The position numbers were made by a program, and so were the translations under genes. The notes beneath the pieces are model-generated. The model was not told the origin of the DNA and made no database searches. It was given only the letters and a program-made list of their open reading frames with translations. This document shows positions 48,364 to 57,981 of a stretch of DNA of 64,000 nucleotides, piece by piece. This stretch comes from Rugamonas sp. A1-17 (GTDB lineage Bacteria; Pseudomonadota; Gammaproteobacteria; Burkholderiales; Burkholderiaceae_D), in assembly GCA_025548565.1 (NCBI GenBank), contig JAJLPB010000022.1, forward strand, positions 1-64,000, given 5' to 3'. How positions within the stretch are numbered: position 1 is the first letter of the stretch; each line of letters opens with the position of its first letter.

Positions 48364-48800
48364 AGTGCACTCTTCGGAATATCGGTTGCAGCACCGACAA
48401 CGATGTAGTCGGTGTTTTGAATTTTTGTAGGGTTCAGCTTAAGGCCGGCTGGAGCTGTCAACTGCTGCAGAATCCCTGCCGCGCGCTCATCCATTTGTGT
48501 GCACGCTACCCACGTACTGTCGGCTGAAACTACGATGCGCCAGTCGGTTCGCATACCGCTGTTAGCGCCACCAGACGGCGCCCCAGGCGCGTTGCGAATG
48601 TCCTTCCAGTACAAGGTTCCGGCGCCGCCAGAATAGGTCGCCATGTACTGACTTGCGACGAACATAAATATTCGGTACTGATCGACTTGGCGCGCGGCGT
48701 TACTGACTCGCTGTGGGTTTGCAGCGGCCCCTGATCTATAGCTTGCAGTCATTGAAACGAACATGGCTGCCACCACGGCCACCAGAAATACAAACTTCAT
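48354..48800 (-). CDS. pilM: PilM-like pilus protein (148 aa)
   Basis: A membrane or signal helix (FVFLVAVVAAMFVSMTASY) precedes a domain with QYRIFMFVASQYMATY, DWRIVVSADSTWVACT and ILQQL. The pattern and size match IncI PilM (about 145 residues), a small inner-membrane pilus-assembly protein. ATG 48800 follows a weak GGAATCGCG site. Confidence 0.55.
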   Translation of the reverse strand: MKFVFLVAVVAAMFVSMTASYRSGAAANPQRVSNAARQVDQYRIFMFVASQYMATYSGGAGTLYWKDIRNAPGAPSGGANSGMRTDWRIVVSADSTWVACTQMDERAAGILQQLTAPAGLKLNPTKIQNTDYIVVGAATDIPKSALCN

Positions 48801-48829
48801 CGCGATTCCTTTTTTTCCATCTTTGTGCT

Positions 48830-49726
48830 TCAGCTAGAGGTGTCTTGGTACATCATTTCATCAAGTAAGCCCTGCAAATTCCCGCCACGAATGGTTGCAG
48901 CTACTCTCGACAGGGCGGACTCCGATCGGAGCATTTTTACGGTGAGGCTCTGTGCCTCGTTGTCGAGATGCTGATACACAATCAGTCTCAGTGCGTTTGC
49001 GAACTGGCCGTGTTCATTCGGTGGCAAATATTGGAGGAATGTCTCAATGCCGCTGATAATGTCTGCGCCAAAACCAGTGCTGATCACGAGAAACCCGTTG
49101 TTCGCGGCTCGAAGCATTGTGCGGGCGGCTTCAGTATCGCGGACTTCACCAACGTACATCATTAAGTTCTTTGATCCGCTGGGTTGGCACCGCAATGCCC
49201 GCTTCATGGCCTCACCCCAATTGTCAATGCAATGCTGTGAACAGTAGCCCTTTCCGTGCCACCCGTTCATCTTCATCTCGTCTGGATCTTCGATTGTGGT
49301 GCACATGCCTCCATATTCGAGCAGGCGACTTATCGCGGTTGCGGAGCCAGTTGTGGTCTTGCCACATCCTGGGCCGCCTGCGATATGGATCAGACCACCG
49401 CGGCCAATATCGGGCGACATCAGCGCGTTATAAATCGCCGTAGGTAACGGGGACGGGAGTGTGTCGAGCGTTGGGGCCACCATGGGAAGCTGGCGCAGGA
49501 TCATCCACGTTCCATCTACCGCCTCGGTGTCGTACTGACCACGCCAACGCGAACCATCGTGTTCGAACGAGAACTTTTCCGTACTCGGCTTGCCAAGCGC
49601 ATGTAGCAACTTTTCAGTCTCGGAGATTTCCTCAGCGGTCAGTTTTCGCGGGCCAGGAAAAGCAAGCGATGATTCGAGCGCGTTGAGATGGATATGCAGG
49701 TTGGAGAGGTTCTGTAGTGCAGTCAT
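48830..49726 (-). CDS. PilT-like ATPase with degenerate His box (298 aa)
   Basis: Walker A GGPGCGKT is at residues 117-124, then TIEDPDE (Asp box) and MYVGEVRD (Walker B). The His-box region reads NNGFLVISTGFGAD, where retraction ATPases have a His. The N-terminal domain is shorter than in PilB. It is in the place of a retraction or second motor. R64-type pilus operons as I know them have only PilQ, so this is an extra. The missing His may mean altered or lost activity. Confidence 0.65.
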   Translation of the reverse strand: MTALQNLSNLHIHLNALESSLAFPGPRKLTAEEISETEKLLHALGKPSTEKFSFEHDGSRWRGQYDTEAVDGTWMILRQLPMVAPTLDTLPSPLPTAIYNALMSPDIGRGGLIHIAGGPGCGKTTTGSATAISRLLEYGGMCTTIEDPDEMKMNGWHGKGYCSQHCIDNWGEAMKRALRCQPSGSKNLMMYVGEVRDTEAARTMLRAANNGFLVISTGFGADIISGIETFLQYLPPNEHGQFANALRLIVYQHLDNEAQSLTVKMLRSESALSRVAATIRGGNLQGLLDEMMYQDTSS

Positions 49727-49758
49727 TGGCGGCTTGGATATTTCGGGGAAGAAGTGAA

Positions 49759-49791
49759 AAGGGTTTCCCCGGCTCGGCCGGGGAAACCCTT
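49759..49791 (-). terminator. Strong hairpin after the pilin gene
   Basis: A 15-bp perfect stem (AAGGGTTTCCCCGGC) with a 3-base loop follows the stop of pilS; on the reverse strand it is followed by TTTTCAC, so it probably terminates only part of the transcripts and protects pilin mRNA. Confidence 0.65.
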
Positions 49792-49813
49792 AGTCAGTTG
49801 CGGGTCGAGCCGA

Positions 49814-50401
49814 TCAATGCCATTGCACTGCGATCACTGGGCTGGCCACTGAGCATGCAGTACCCAATGCTGCCGGATCAGGCACTGTGCCCGCCGCCTT
49901 ATAGGATGTGCCGCCCGACACCAGGCCGTTCGCAACGGTCGCTGCTGCGCCAACATTGATGATGTCTGCTCCGCTGGCGAGTTGAGTGGCGATATCGGTG
50001 CAGTTGGCCTTGCTGAGCGGCGACGTGGCGCCACCGATGGTGATACCGAACGTTGCGGCGGCGCCGACTGCATTTCCGGAAATTGCCATGACATTGCCCC
50101 ATGGATCTTGGATCTTCGACGACGACGAGACCCAGACCAAGGGACTATTGACCAGGCCGTTGCCGAATGCGGCTGTGGACGTCAGCGTGTCGTACGATCC
50201 ACGCAACGTATAATTCTTTTGAATTTTACTTGCCATATCGGACACTGTCGTGCCGAGGTTCTGTCCTTGGTTGGAATCCGTCGCCAAGGTTTTCGCGCCC
50301 AAAATTCCGGCGACGATCAGACCCGACAGACCGATGACAGCCATCGCATCGACCATGCTCCAGCCGCCCTGACTTTTTTTCGACTTCAAGTATTGCTTCA
50401 T
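49814..50401 (-). CDS. pilS: PilS-like type IVb major prepilin (195 aa)
   Basis: Leader KKSQGG then W-S-M-V-D at +1 to +5 and a hydrophobic helix (AVIGLSGLIVAGILGAKTL). Asp replaces the usual Glu5. The size, the two Cys pairs in the C-terminal half and the position after PilR fit the major pilin. ATG 50401 follows GGGAAAATA, the same module as in the 7-18 kb array. Confidence 0.75.
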   Translation of the reverse strand: MKQYLKSKKSQGGWSMVDAMAVIGLSGLIVAGILGAKTLATDSNQGQNLGTTVSDMASKIQKNYTLRGSYDTLTSTAAFGNGLVNSPLVWVSSSSKIQDPWGNVMAISGNAVGAAATFGITIGGATSPLSKANCTDIATQLASGADIINVGAAATVANGLVSGGTSYKAAGTVPDPAALGTACSVASPVIAVQWH

Positions 50402-50445
50402 TATTTTCCCATTCTGTTTGTTAAAAGATTACTGCGTGTATCCGG

Positions 50446-51525
50446 TCATGCTCGTGCAGTGGCGATGCCAAAGAACGTTGACCAGACGAAGAACATGCTT
50501 CCGGTAACGGACCAGAACATGATGTTCCCGAAGATATGCCCGAAGTACACCTCCAGTGTTGTGGTCACTTCTATGGTCATCGATTTAGCCATCTCATTGT
50601 AGGCAAGGCTAGCGTCCTTCAATTTTGAATAGACCGCGATAATCCAGTGGAATCGCCGAGGGATGATTGATAGGCGCGCAAGCGCATCCTCAAGCCGAAT
50701 TCCATTTCGCATCAAGGCAGAAATTTTCTCGCACTGCCACTTCATGTAAGGTGTGCCGCTCGCGCCAATCGCCGGAATCGAGACTGCGGCCGGCAGTCCG
50801 GCGCCGGTATATGCAGCTAGCGACTTGAGGAATGAGACGCCATTGAGACTTGCCACCAGGTTTAACGGGAAGTACCGATCGAGAGCCTCGCGCCGCGGGC
50901 TTGCCCAGCGTGGCAAAACATAAGTGAACACAAACGCGATTATGCAGATTACGATCGTGACCAAAACGCCAATTGCAAATATGTGGTCGGTCGTCCAGCC
51001 TAGTGCACGGGCATGAGTTGGCCAGGTGGCACGTGGATGAGACGCCTCAAAGCTCGGAATTACCTGCATCCGAAAGAATATGAACATGGCCAGCATCAGC
51101 GCTACAAGGCCAATTGGCTTGCGCATGAGTGCCCAGACCTTGGCCGTCATCTCAGACTTTGCATTGACCATTTGTGCAGCGTTCGAGAAGCCCTCGGAGA
51201 TTCTGGCAGTCTGTTCGCCGGCCTGTATCAACATCGCCTCTTCGCGCGGCACAATCGACATTAACTCGGTACCGATCGTTCGCTTTTTCACGTCCGGATT
51301 GTCTTCCCCTCCTCCGCGCATGCGAAACAGCAGCATCGTGACGACAGGATGCATGGGGTGTTTGGTCTCCCGGAAGTTCGGCTCCATATCAGTTAGTGCC
51401 TGGTGCATGGAAATTTGAACGGCGCCGACCGACGCCATCGCGCCGTACCACATGATGCGATCTTGCGGTTTGATGGCAAGGCGGCGCCGTTCTTTGAACT
51501 GATTTAGTTTTTCGATGAGGTTCAA
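50446..51525 (-). CDS. pilR: PilR-like inner-membrane platform protein (359 aa)
   Basis: A T2SF/PilC-type platform protein with two cytoplasmic helical repeats (about residues 60-120 and 225-300) and three hydrophobic helices (about 140-160, 180-205 and 325-350). It would anchor the PilQ motor in the inner membrane. It follows pilQ by three bases and precedes pilS, as in IncI plasmids. Confidence 0.8.
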   Translation of the reverse strand: MNLIEKLNQFKERRRLAIKPQDRIMWYGAMASVGAVQISMHQALTDMEPNFRETKHPMHPVVTMLLFRMRGGGEDNPDVKKRTIGTELMSIVPREEAMLIQAGEQTARISEGFSNAAQMVNAKSEMTAKVWALMRKPIGLVALMLAMFIFFRMQVIPSFEASHPRATWPTHARALGWTTDHIFAIGVLVTIVICIIAFVFTYVLPRWASPRREALDRYFPLNLVASLNGVSFLKSLAAYTGAGLPAAVSIPAIGASGTPYMKWQCEKISALMRNGIRLEDALARLSIIPRRFHWIIAVYSKLKDASLAYNEMAKSMTIEVTTTLEVYFGHIFGNIMFWSVTGSMFFVWSTFFGIATARA

Positions 51526-51528
51526 GGC

Positions 51529-53169
51529 CTACTCCTGAGCTGTTGATGGCTTCTCGATGACCAACGGTCCCAGGAAGATTTCGATATCATTTGGATCGAT
51601 AACACCATCGAGCATCCAGTGAACTGCGTGGGCGATAGCAGAGTGACCGCGCCCATCGATATCCAAATCGGGGTTAGCGGTCAACCAGTAGTCGCGGGCG
51701 GCAGTCTCATCGTCCTTGCGCAGATACGCGAGAAGCGTGCGATCGGGAATAAGCATCTCTACACAGGGCGTTCGGCCCTTGTACCCGGTCATATTGCACT
51801 TCTCACAGCCTTTTCGGGTTCTGACATGGATTGCCGAATGGTCGTCTGGGATGACCGCTTTCAATCGTTTGTAAGCATTGGTTCGCATCTGTTTGGCTCG
51901 GTTCTCTGGCTCCAACGGTGTGCGGCAATGGGTGCACAATTTGGGAAGAAGGCGCGTGTAAATTACACCACTGATAAAGCCTGGCATGTACAGTACGCTG
52001 TCCGGAATTCCCAACTCGCGCAGACGCGCGAATACCGCGAATACTTCAAAAACGTGGAGGGTGGTCACTAGCTTTCGGCCGGCCAGCACCAAGTTTTTGA
52101 CGTATTCAGCTTCAGGGCGCTCTTGAATTTCGCCAAACATAACGCCATCCGGGTCTTGCCTGAAGGTCGCTCGTAGTGCTGATCTGTAACTAGCACTTTC
52201 CCTGTTATCGGAGATACTGACCTGCGTGGCATTCGGCCGATGCAATTCAACCGGGCTCTCAAGTGTCATTACCTTTGTTTCTGCACCACGCAGGTCCTCA
52301 ATTCGATCCAGCAATGCATGCATAGTTGTTGTCTTGCCGGAACCGGTTGGTCCTACCAGGATCACCATCCCTTGCGAGCCGATAATCATGTCTTCTGCAT
52401 GTGCGATTTGAGGTTCGGTATAGCCAAGTTCTTCGAGTTGGCGCATTTTTGATTGCGCACCAAGTCGAAGAACCGTCGATACGTTTCCCGACGGATAGAT
52501 CGGTCCGCTATTAAACCGCAACTGCACCGCCTCACCATTGGCCTGAGTGTAGGGCACGACAGTATCCAACCACTCCTTTTCAGTCCAATCCTGTGTCTTT
52601 GCTGCCGGATCGGCGTGAACATTGAACAGCACCGAGTTGATCGCCATCGCGGTCTTCATCGTGTACGTGCGTATCTTTACGCGAACGCCATCGATCCGGA
52701 ACAGCACATCCGCGTGGTTTCCGCGCGTCTCCATGTGGATATCGCTGGCGCCCCTAGCGTGGGCCTCGTCGATTAGCGCGAAAGCGATGGTCTCGATGTG
52801 GGTATTGTCAGTCGACTCGGCCTCCACATTGGCCGCGTGAGCGACGGATATGATTTCAGCCGTCGCTAGTTGCTCGGTGATGTGTACATAGGGTGAGCTC
52901 GCGATTCGGTCTCGCAGATCGAACGCTTGGTGGTCCTCGGCAGCAGTGTCTGCGATCAACAAGATCGCGGTTTGTTCACCGGTTGCATAGAGAGCGCTGA
53001 AGGCAGTGTAGTGCGCCGGCAGTCCCAGGTCTGAGAAGGAAACATATCTGGCAATAGGCAGTTCCGCCTGGTCCGAGATAATATGCTTTGCCTTTCCCGA
53101 TTGCATAGAGTCATCGGCGCCCGCCGCGTCTGCAATAGGAGAAAATATATTTGGTTCAGTGATGTTCAT
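51529..53169 (-). CDS. pilQ: PilQ-like pilus extension ATPase (546 aa)
   Basis: A GspE/PilB family secretion ATPase. Walker A GPTGSGKTT at residues 273-281; LESPVE (Asp box); DPDGVMFGEIQERPEAE (Walker B, with Gln where Arg is usual); LVTTLHVFEVFA (His box); and four zinc-binding Cys (LCTHCRTPL and CEKCNMTGY). It powers pilin polymerisation. All catalytic positions are present. Confidence 0.85.
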   Translation of the reverse strand: MNITEPNIFSPIADAAGADDSMQSGKAKHIISDQAELPIARYVSFSDLGLPAHYTAFSALYATGEQTAILLIADTAAEDHQAFDLRDRIASSPYVHITEQLATAEIISVAHAANVEAESTDNTHIETIAFALIDEAHARGASDIHMETRGNHADVLFRIDGVRVKIRTYTMKTAMAINSVLFNVHADPAAKTQDWTEKEWLDTVVPYTQANGEAVQLRFNSGPIYPSGNVSTVLRLGAQSKMRQLEELGYTEPQIAHAEDMIIGSQGMVILVGPTGSGKTTTMHALLDRIEDLRGAETKVMTLESPVELHRPNATQVSISDNRESASYRSALRATFRQDPDGVMFGEIQERPEAEYVKNLVLAGRKLVTTLHVFEVFAVFARLRELGIPDSVLYMPGFISGVIYTRLLPKLCTHCRTPLEPENRAKQMRTNAYKRLKAVIPDDHSAIHVRTRKGCEKCNMTGYKGRTPCVEMLIPDRTLLAYLRKDDETAARDYWLTANPDLDIDGRGHSAIAHAVHWMLDGVIDPNDIEIFLGPLVIEKPSTAQE

Positions 53170-53215
53170 GTCGGATGAGAAAAGGCTTGAGGATCGGAAT
53201 GAGAGGCGCGTGGTT

Positions 53216-54511
53216 TCAGTTCGATACCGGGGACATCGAATACTCCCCGGCTACGTCAAGCCTCATGCTTTGCTTGTCATACATGATCGTTGCGACCTTC
53301 ATTGGTAACCGCTCAAGCAGCTGCATCAGATCAGTGCCGGTCGCTAGCGCTGTCGGCCCAGTCAGTTGTATTTGCCAGGTTCCAGCGCGTGTAACGACTA
53401 CCGGCTTTAAGCCAGTCGCAGGTGGTGGGGAGACTATGACGTCCTTCAGTTCTCCGATTTGCACCTGGGGGTAATGCAGCAGCATTTCGCTGCGTACCAG
53501 CATTTGAAATTCTTCTGGCGATCCAGCAGTCATTGTTGGCATTGACGACGGCCGGCCAACTATCGAAAAATTCGACGTTGCTGACTTCTCACTCGAAAAA
53601 TTCGACTCCACGTTTGGAAGGTATTGTTTATCTGATAGACGAACAAATCTGCCTTCGCCGCGCCAAATTACTGCGCATCCTGCTGGGGTGCAGTTGTACG
53701 TCGATGGCTGGTAGCCGTATAGAGAAACGGGAACTACCGCTCGAATTTGTGATGCCGCATTCCAGAACTGCACTGGAGATACCCGCGCACTGTACGTCGC
53801 GGCAACTTCGGCCACCTGCTTTGCCAAAACCCCCTTGTTTACCTCGCTGGCATGGGCAATTTCGGACGCATTCCGAGAAGCCGCGGCCTGCGCACGCGCT
53901 GCTCTTTCCGGCGCGTTGGTATCTTCGGCCGGCGCAGGCGTGTGCAATTGGGTAAACGCATAGCCGGCTAACAACACAACGCTTGCGGCCCCGGTGACCA
54001 AATATGCGGAACTGACGGCGAAGCCAGTCGACTTCAACACTGTCGATTTGGTCTGCCCTTTTGAGATAGTGTTTGCTGCTATCTGGTTTTCCAGAGCACC
54101 AATTACTTTCTCAATGGTGGTCACAGCTCCTAGATGCACGCCGATCATCGTGTAGCTGTCGGATCGTCCGCTCCATTCGCGAGCCTTCTTGGTTGCTTCT
54201 TCCGCTGGAAGCACCAGGTCGCGGCCGACTATTGGCATTCCATCGCGGAGCATGCAAACCCACGCGTTACCGTCGTTCAGCGAATGGAGTACAACTGCGT
54301 TTGGTTCTACCAACCCCACGAGCAGCGCAGCGACGAATACTCCAGGCCCAGTTTTTGAATGAAAACCTAACCACGACATATGCGCCTGCTTTGCGACGAC
54401 AAACATCGCTTCTTTGCGGGACTTTTTGCCTTCGCTGATTTCCTGACTATTTTTTGGAAGTTGCCAGTCCAGTCCCATGGCCAGTGGCCAGCGTCCGATT
54501 GTGATCTGCAT
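53216..54511 (-). CDS. pilO: PilO-like pilus assembly protein (431 aa)
   Basis: Residues about 1-180 form a cytoplasmic domain, a transmembrane helix lies near residues 197-217 (AYLVTGAASVVLLAGYAF), an Ala/Glu-rich coiled coil follows, and the C-terminal part is periplasmic with a Cys pair (YNCTPAGCAV). This is the layout of type IVb PilO (PAP_PilO), which links the motor to the secretin. Encoded after PilP, whereas R64 has PilO before PilP. Confidence 0.75.
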   Translation of the reverse strand: MQITIGRWPLAMGLDWQLPKNSQEISEGKKSRKEAMFVVAKQAHMSWLGFHSKTGPGVFVAALLVGLVEPNAVVLHSLNDGNAWVCMLRDGMPIVGRDLVLPAEEATKKAREWSGRSDSYTMIGVHLGAVTTIEKVIGALENQIAANTISKGQTKSTVLKSTGFAVSSAYLVTGAASVVLLAGYAFTQLHTPAPAEDTNAPERAARAQAAASRNASEIAHASEVNKGVLAKQVAEVAATYSARVSPVQFWNAASQIRAVVPVSLYGYQPSTYNCTPAGCAVIWRGEGRFVRLSDKQYLPNVESNFSSEKSATSNFSIVGRPSSMPTMTAGSPEEFQMLVRSEMLLHYPQVQIGELKDVIVSPPPATGLKPVVVTRAGTWQIQLTGPTALATGTDLMQLLERLPMKVATIMYDKQSMRLDVAGEYSMSPVSN

Positions 54512-54515
54512 GAAC

Positions 54516-55097
54516 TTAGTTTTTTGGTGGGGTTGCGGACACTGGCGACGACGGTACGGTCGGTATCGGTAGCGGCGAGCCGGCGCCGCGGATTGTATTC
54601 ATGGACGGCACCTGTACGACCGGAGGCGGTGGAAGCAACGACAATGGGATACTCGCAAGCTGACGGTTTGGATCCGGCTGTTGATTGCCATTGGAACCTG
54701 ATTGAGCCAAGGGATTGGCTGAGTCAAGTACGATTGGTACAGATTTTTTTCCCTGGCGCAGGAGTACGACAACCTTGCGCAAGTCGGCAGATGCGAGGAC
54801 GACATTGCTTTGGATTTCGTCGCCAACTTTGAAATGCTCAGTACCGCCATTAGGCATTTGAAGGAACGCAGTGCGATTTGCACCCACAACGGAGACTGAC
54901 AAAACGGTAGGCAATGCGCGGGCGTTGCTGCCGGCGGCAGCACGTAGGGCCGTGTTCAATTCGCCTTCCTTGCGCAGAAGTTCCAGCTGCGCTTCGAGCA
55001 CTGATTTTCTATCCTCTACCGACAACATGTCGGCGCCTTGTGCAGCATTCGCGACTGCGGCTGCGACAAGGACGGTGACTACGATTATGTTTTTCAC
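54516..55097 (-). CDS. pilP: PilP-like pilus biogenesis protein (193 aa)
   Basis: GTG 55097 overlaps the stop of pilN (GTGA). A signal peptide (residues 1-20) is followed by a helix and a small beta domain (FLQMPNGGTEHFKVGDEI, VVLASADLRKVVVL) typical of PilP/GspC-like clamp proteins, and a Pro-rich tail. It would work in the periplasm with PilN and PilO. Confidence 0.7.
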   Translation of the reverse strand: MKNIIVVTVLVAAAVANAAQGADMLSVEDRKSVLEAQLELLRKEGELNTALRAAAGSNARALPTVLSVSVVGANRTAFLQMPNGGTEHFKVGDEIQSNVVLASADLRKVVVLLRQGKKSVPIVLDSANPLAQSGSNGNQQPDPNRQLASIPLSLLPPPPVVQVPSMNTIRGAGSPLPIPTVPSSPVSATPPKN

Positions 55098-56737
55098 TCA
55101 CGCTCTCCTGTGTTAATTTGCATGACGATTACGAGCATTTGGCGTTGAGCATGCGCTGCCTTCGATGCGCCACCAGGGTTGATAGTCGAATCGATCGAGT
55201 CGGATTTGTCGTCGAATCCGAACAACACAATCGCTTGTCCATCTTTGACAAAAGCGTTCTGTTGCAGCGTCTGAGACGCTACGGTAGGTGTTTGGGTGCC
55301 GGCCGCATTAGGCGTCAGGGACCCTGCGAGCGCCGAAAGTTGCATCTCATACGACAGCAGAATGCGGTTGTCTCCCAGGATGAGCGGCGTGAAGTTTGCA
55401 GTGAAACCGACAACCTTAATCCCCGGCGTTTGCGTCGTCACCGTGCCTACGTTGGGGGACTGTGAGACCGAGCTGGAAGCGATGTAGCTAATTTCGTTCG
55501 CGACCTGAAGTGGCGAAGGTTGGCCATTGACCGCGATTACTTGGCCTTGCTTTTGCAATGCCACCTTGCCGAACTTGGAAAGTGCCTGGCCGACAAGGGT
55601 CGACCCATTCCACGGGCCAGATGCCTTGTTCGATGTCAACGTCAGAATGCCGGGCACAGCCGATCCCGAGGTCAACGGCGTTGGGCCCAGTATGCGGCCT
55701 CCAAGTTTGTCGACCTGGGTGTACAGCATGTCCAAACTAAATCCTAGAGACGACTGTTCGTCCAGGCTGACGCTGTAGATCTTCACGTCAACATGCACAT
55801 TCTTCGCGAAGCGCGCATTGATTGTGGAGACGTAGCGTTCGATGCGGTCCAGTGTCGCCGGACGTGCTGTGATCGTCAGGAAGCCCATGTCGGTATTGGC
55901 GATTGCGGTGCCAGCGGAACCGCTCGCTGTCATTACAGCACCGGTGGGACTTTGGCCTTGCGGACTTTGGTTTGGAGATTGAGACGCAGCTGGTGCACGC
56001 CCATCCTGCAATATCGAGCCAATACCGTCCATGACCGACTTCCATGGATCGATCGTCTTTGTTTGGGAAACGGAGACGTTGCCCGCGGTCGAGGCGGAGC
56101 CGCCACCTCCACCACTTCCGCCGGCGCTACTACCACCCGAAACACCGTTGAGGGAAATGCCCGAGGTGACGGTTTTCGCGCCCCCTGGAATACTTAACGT
56201 GATCGTGCGTGTTTCAAAGCGATAGAACTCAACGCAACTAGCCTCTGCGTTATAGCGCCACGAGATGTTTGCTTTGGCCGCCAGTGTGTCGAACAGACCC
56301 TTGGTCGTCCCGACGTATTCCAGCGAGACGGTGCCGGACAGCGGGTCGTTTGAGCGGTCGGCGCCGGGGGAGAAGAGTTGTTGGCTCATGTTCGCAGTCG
56401 TTGTGATCTCCGACTGTTTGATGAGGATCGAAGAAGCGGCACCGATGTCTTCCAGGGCGCTACTGATACTTTGGCTGCCCTTAGTGGAATATTCATGACG
56501 TTGGGAGAACCACGCTGGCAACACATTGGTGTCGACAATAATCTCGCGACCAGCAAGGCGCTGTCGCTTAGATCGAATTACTGCACCGGTGGTGACATTG
56601 CGCTCGTTCAGAACCCGCATCGCATCAACTGCGGTTGCCGCAGTATCGACTGTTTGCTCCGTTTTTTGGATTGAAGTACAGCCAGCTACGACCAAAACGC
56701 CCGATACGGCCAGAGCGTGAATCAGGCGCTTAATCAT
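55094..56737 (-). CDS. pilN: PilN-like secretin lipoprotein (547 aa)
   Basis: A lipobox (VVAGC, Cys about residue 20) is followed by N-domains (about residues 60-200), a Gly/Ser-rich linker (about 205-225) and a secretin domain (about 300-530) ending with VKDGQAIVLFGF. It forms the outer-membrane ring through which the pilus leaves. The first eight bases overlap pilL. Confidence 0.85.
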   Translation of the reverse strand: MIKRLIHALAVSGVLVVAGCTSIQKTEQTVDTAATAVDAMRVLNERNVTTGAVIRSKRQRLAGREIIVDTNVLPAWFSQRHEYSTKGSQSISSALEDIGAASSILIKQSEITTTANMSQQLFSPGADRSNDPLSGTVSLEYVGTTKGLFDTLAAKANISWRYNAEASCVEFYRFETRTITLSIPGGAKTVTSGISLNGVSGGSSAGGSGGGGGSASTAGNVSVSQTKTIDPWKSVMDGIGSILQDGRAPAASQSPNQSPQGQSPTGAVMTASGSAGTAIANTDMGFLTITARPATLDRIERYVSTINARFAKNVHVDVKIYSVSLDEQSSLGFSLDMLYTQVDKLGGRILGPTPLTSGSAVPGILTLTSNKASGPWNGSTLVGQALSKFGKVALQKQGQVIAVNGQPSPLQVANEISYIASSSVSQSPNVGTVTTQTPGIKVVGFTANFTPLILGDNRILLSYEMQLSALAGSLTPNAAGTQTPTVASQTLQQNAFVKDGQAIVLFGFDDKSDSIDSTINPGGASKAAHAQRQMLVIVMQINTGERE

Positions 56738-57758
56738 TTTTCACCTCGGTAGAAAATATTTCCATTACTTTGTTGCCTTCACTGACCCGCAATTGAATTG
56801 GTTTGCCTTCTTCTCGCAGGCCTGTGATGATGTCGTCGACAGCTTCATCTGCGTTTTTGTACTTGCTCATATCGATGTCGGCGATCGCCTCCCAGCGTTT
56901 CTTCGGGTACCAAAGGAACGTCCATCCTTCAGCTGTAGCACGCTCCTCCAATCCCTCGTTGATCAAGCGCCCTTTCTTGATTACATTCGGCACTTTGGGA
57001 TCCTTGTTTACTTGCTCCGCGAAAAGAACTTTTTCGCCAACCTGGACCGCCTCGTTGACCACGGGGTTTGGGGTGGCCAGCTTGGAATCCACAGTGATTT
57101 CCTTGGTATGCCGGCTATCATCCAATGGGGGCACCGGTGATTTCTTCTCCTCCGCCGGCGTCGCAACTTCAATTTTTTCTGGCTCTGAAATTGCGGCCGC
57201 CTTTGCCGCGATAGCCGGTGCGGAAATAGGTTCCGATTTTGGCTGTTCTACGGTCGCGGCGAGGGTCGGCTTCGGCGAGGAGGACACTTCGCTCTTACGC
57301 GCTTCCAAGTTCTGCAGTTCAATAAGTAGCTGAGCCCGCACTTGATCGCGAACCTCAGCTTGAATCTGGGCAGAGGCCGGCGATGGGGCACTTTCCAATC
57401 GGCTGTCCAGTTGCTCGGCGGTTTTCGACAGCGAAACGGGATCTGCGGCGTAATCGCGTGAATAGCCGCTCATACCTCTAGCAGGAACTCGCTGCTTGAT
57501 GGTGATCTTCTTGCCGTTGTACTGGGCGATGATTTCCGATTGAACACCCTCCACCAGGTAGCTATCGCCGTCACGCTTACTGCCCGGGACGATGAGTCCA
57601 CGGACCACTTCCACGTAAGTATTTTTGCCGTCGTTATACACATCGAACAGATGCGCTTTTGCACCTACGATGTCGTAGTTATGGTCGGCATCGGCATGGG
57701 CTGGCAAAGCGATACCGGCCATCAATAGTGCCGCGATTGCTGTTAGTTTTGTTTTCAT
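56730..57758 (-). CDS. pilL: PilL-like protein with TcpQ-type C-terminal domain (342 aa)
   Basis: Signal peptide (residues 1-22). The middle (about 120-230) is Ala/Glu/Lys/Pro-rich and probably extended. The C-terminal domain from about residue 265 (LEERATAEGWTFLWYPKKRW, AVDDIITGLREEGKP) matches the TcpQ/PilL C-terminal pattern and should help the secretin assemble. Confidence 0.7.
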   Translation of the reverse strand: MKTKLTAIAALLMAGIALPAHADADHNYDIVGAKAHLFDVYNDGKNTYVEVVRGLIVPGSKRDGDSYLVEGVQSEIIAQYNGKKITIKQRVPARGMSGYSRDYAADPVSLSKTAEQLDSRLESAPSPASAQIQAEVRDQVRAQLLIELQNLEARKSEVSSSPKPTLAATVEQPKSEPISAPAIAAKAAAISEPEKIEVATPAEEKKSPVPPLDDSRHTKEITVDSKLATPNPVVNEAVQVGEKVLFAEQVNKDPKVPNVIKKGRLINEGLEERATAEGWTFLWYPKKRWEAIADIDMSKYKNADEAVDDIITGLREEGKPIQLRVSEGNKVMEIFSTEVKND

Positions 57759-57981
57759 GTGCGTTGGCTAGAGAAATTAACGGAGATGCAGGTGAAGCAG
57801 TCTGGGATACTCAGTGGCAAGAGTTGCCTGGAGAACCTGGCTTTTTCAAACACCATTTACCAGCGTGGTTGAGTTAAGTGTTTGGTCACGTGTGGCTGCA
57901 CAGGCGCCTCGCCAGCCACATTGACTACACATTTCTTATGTAAAACAATGACTTGAACTCCGATACTTAAAACTGCCTGTT

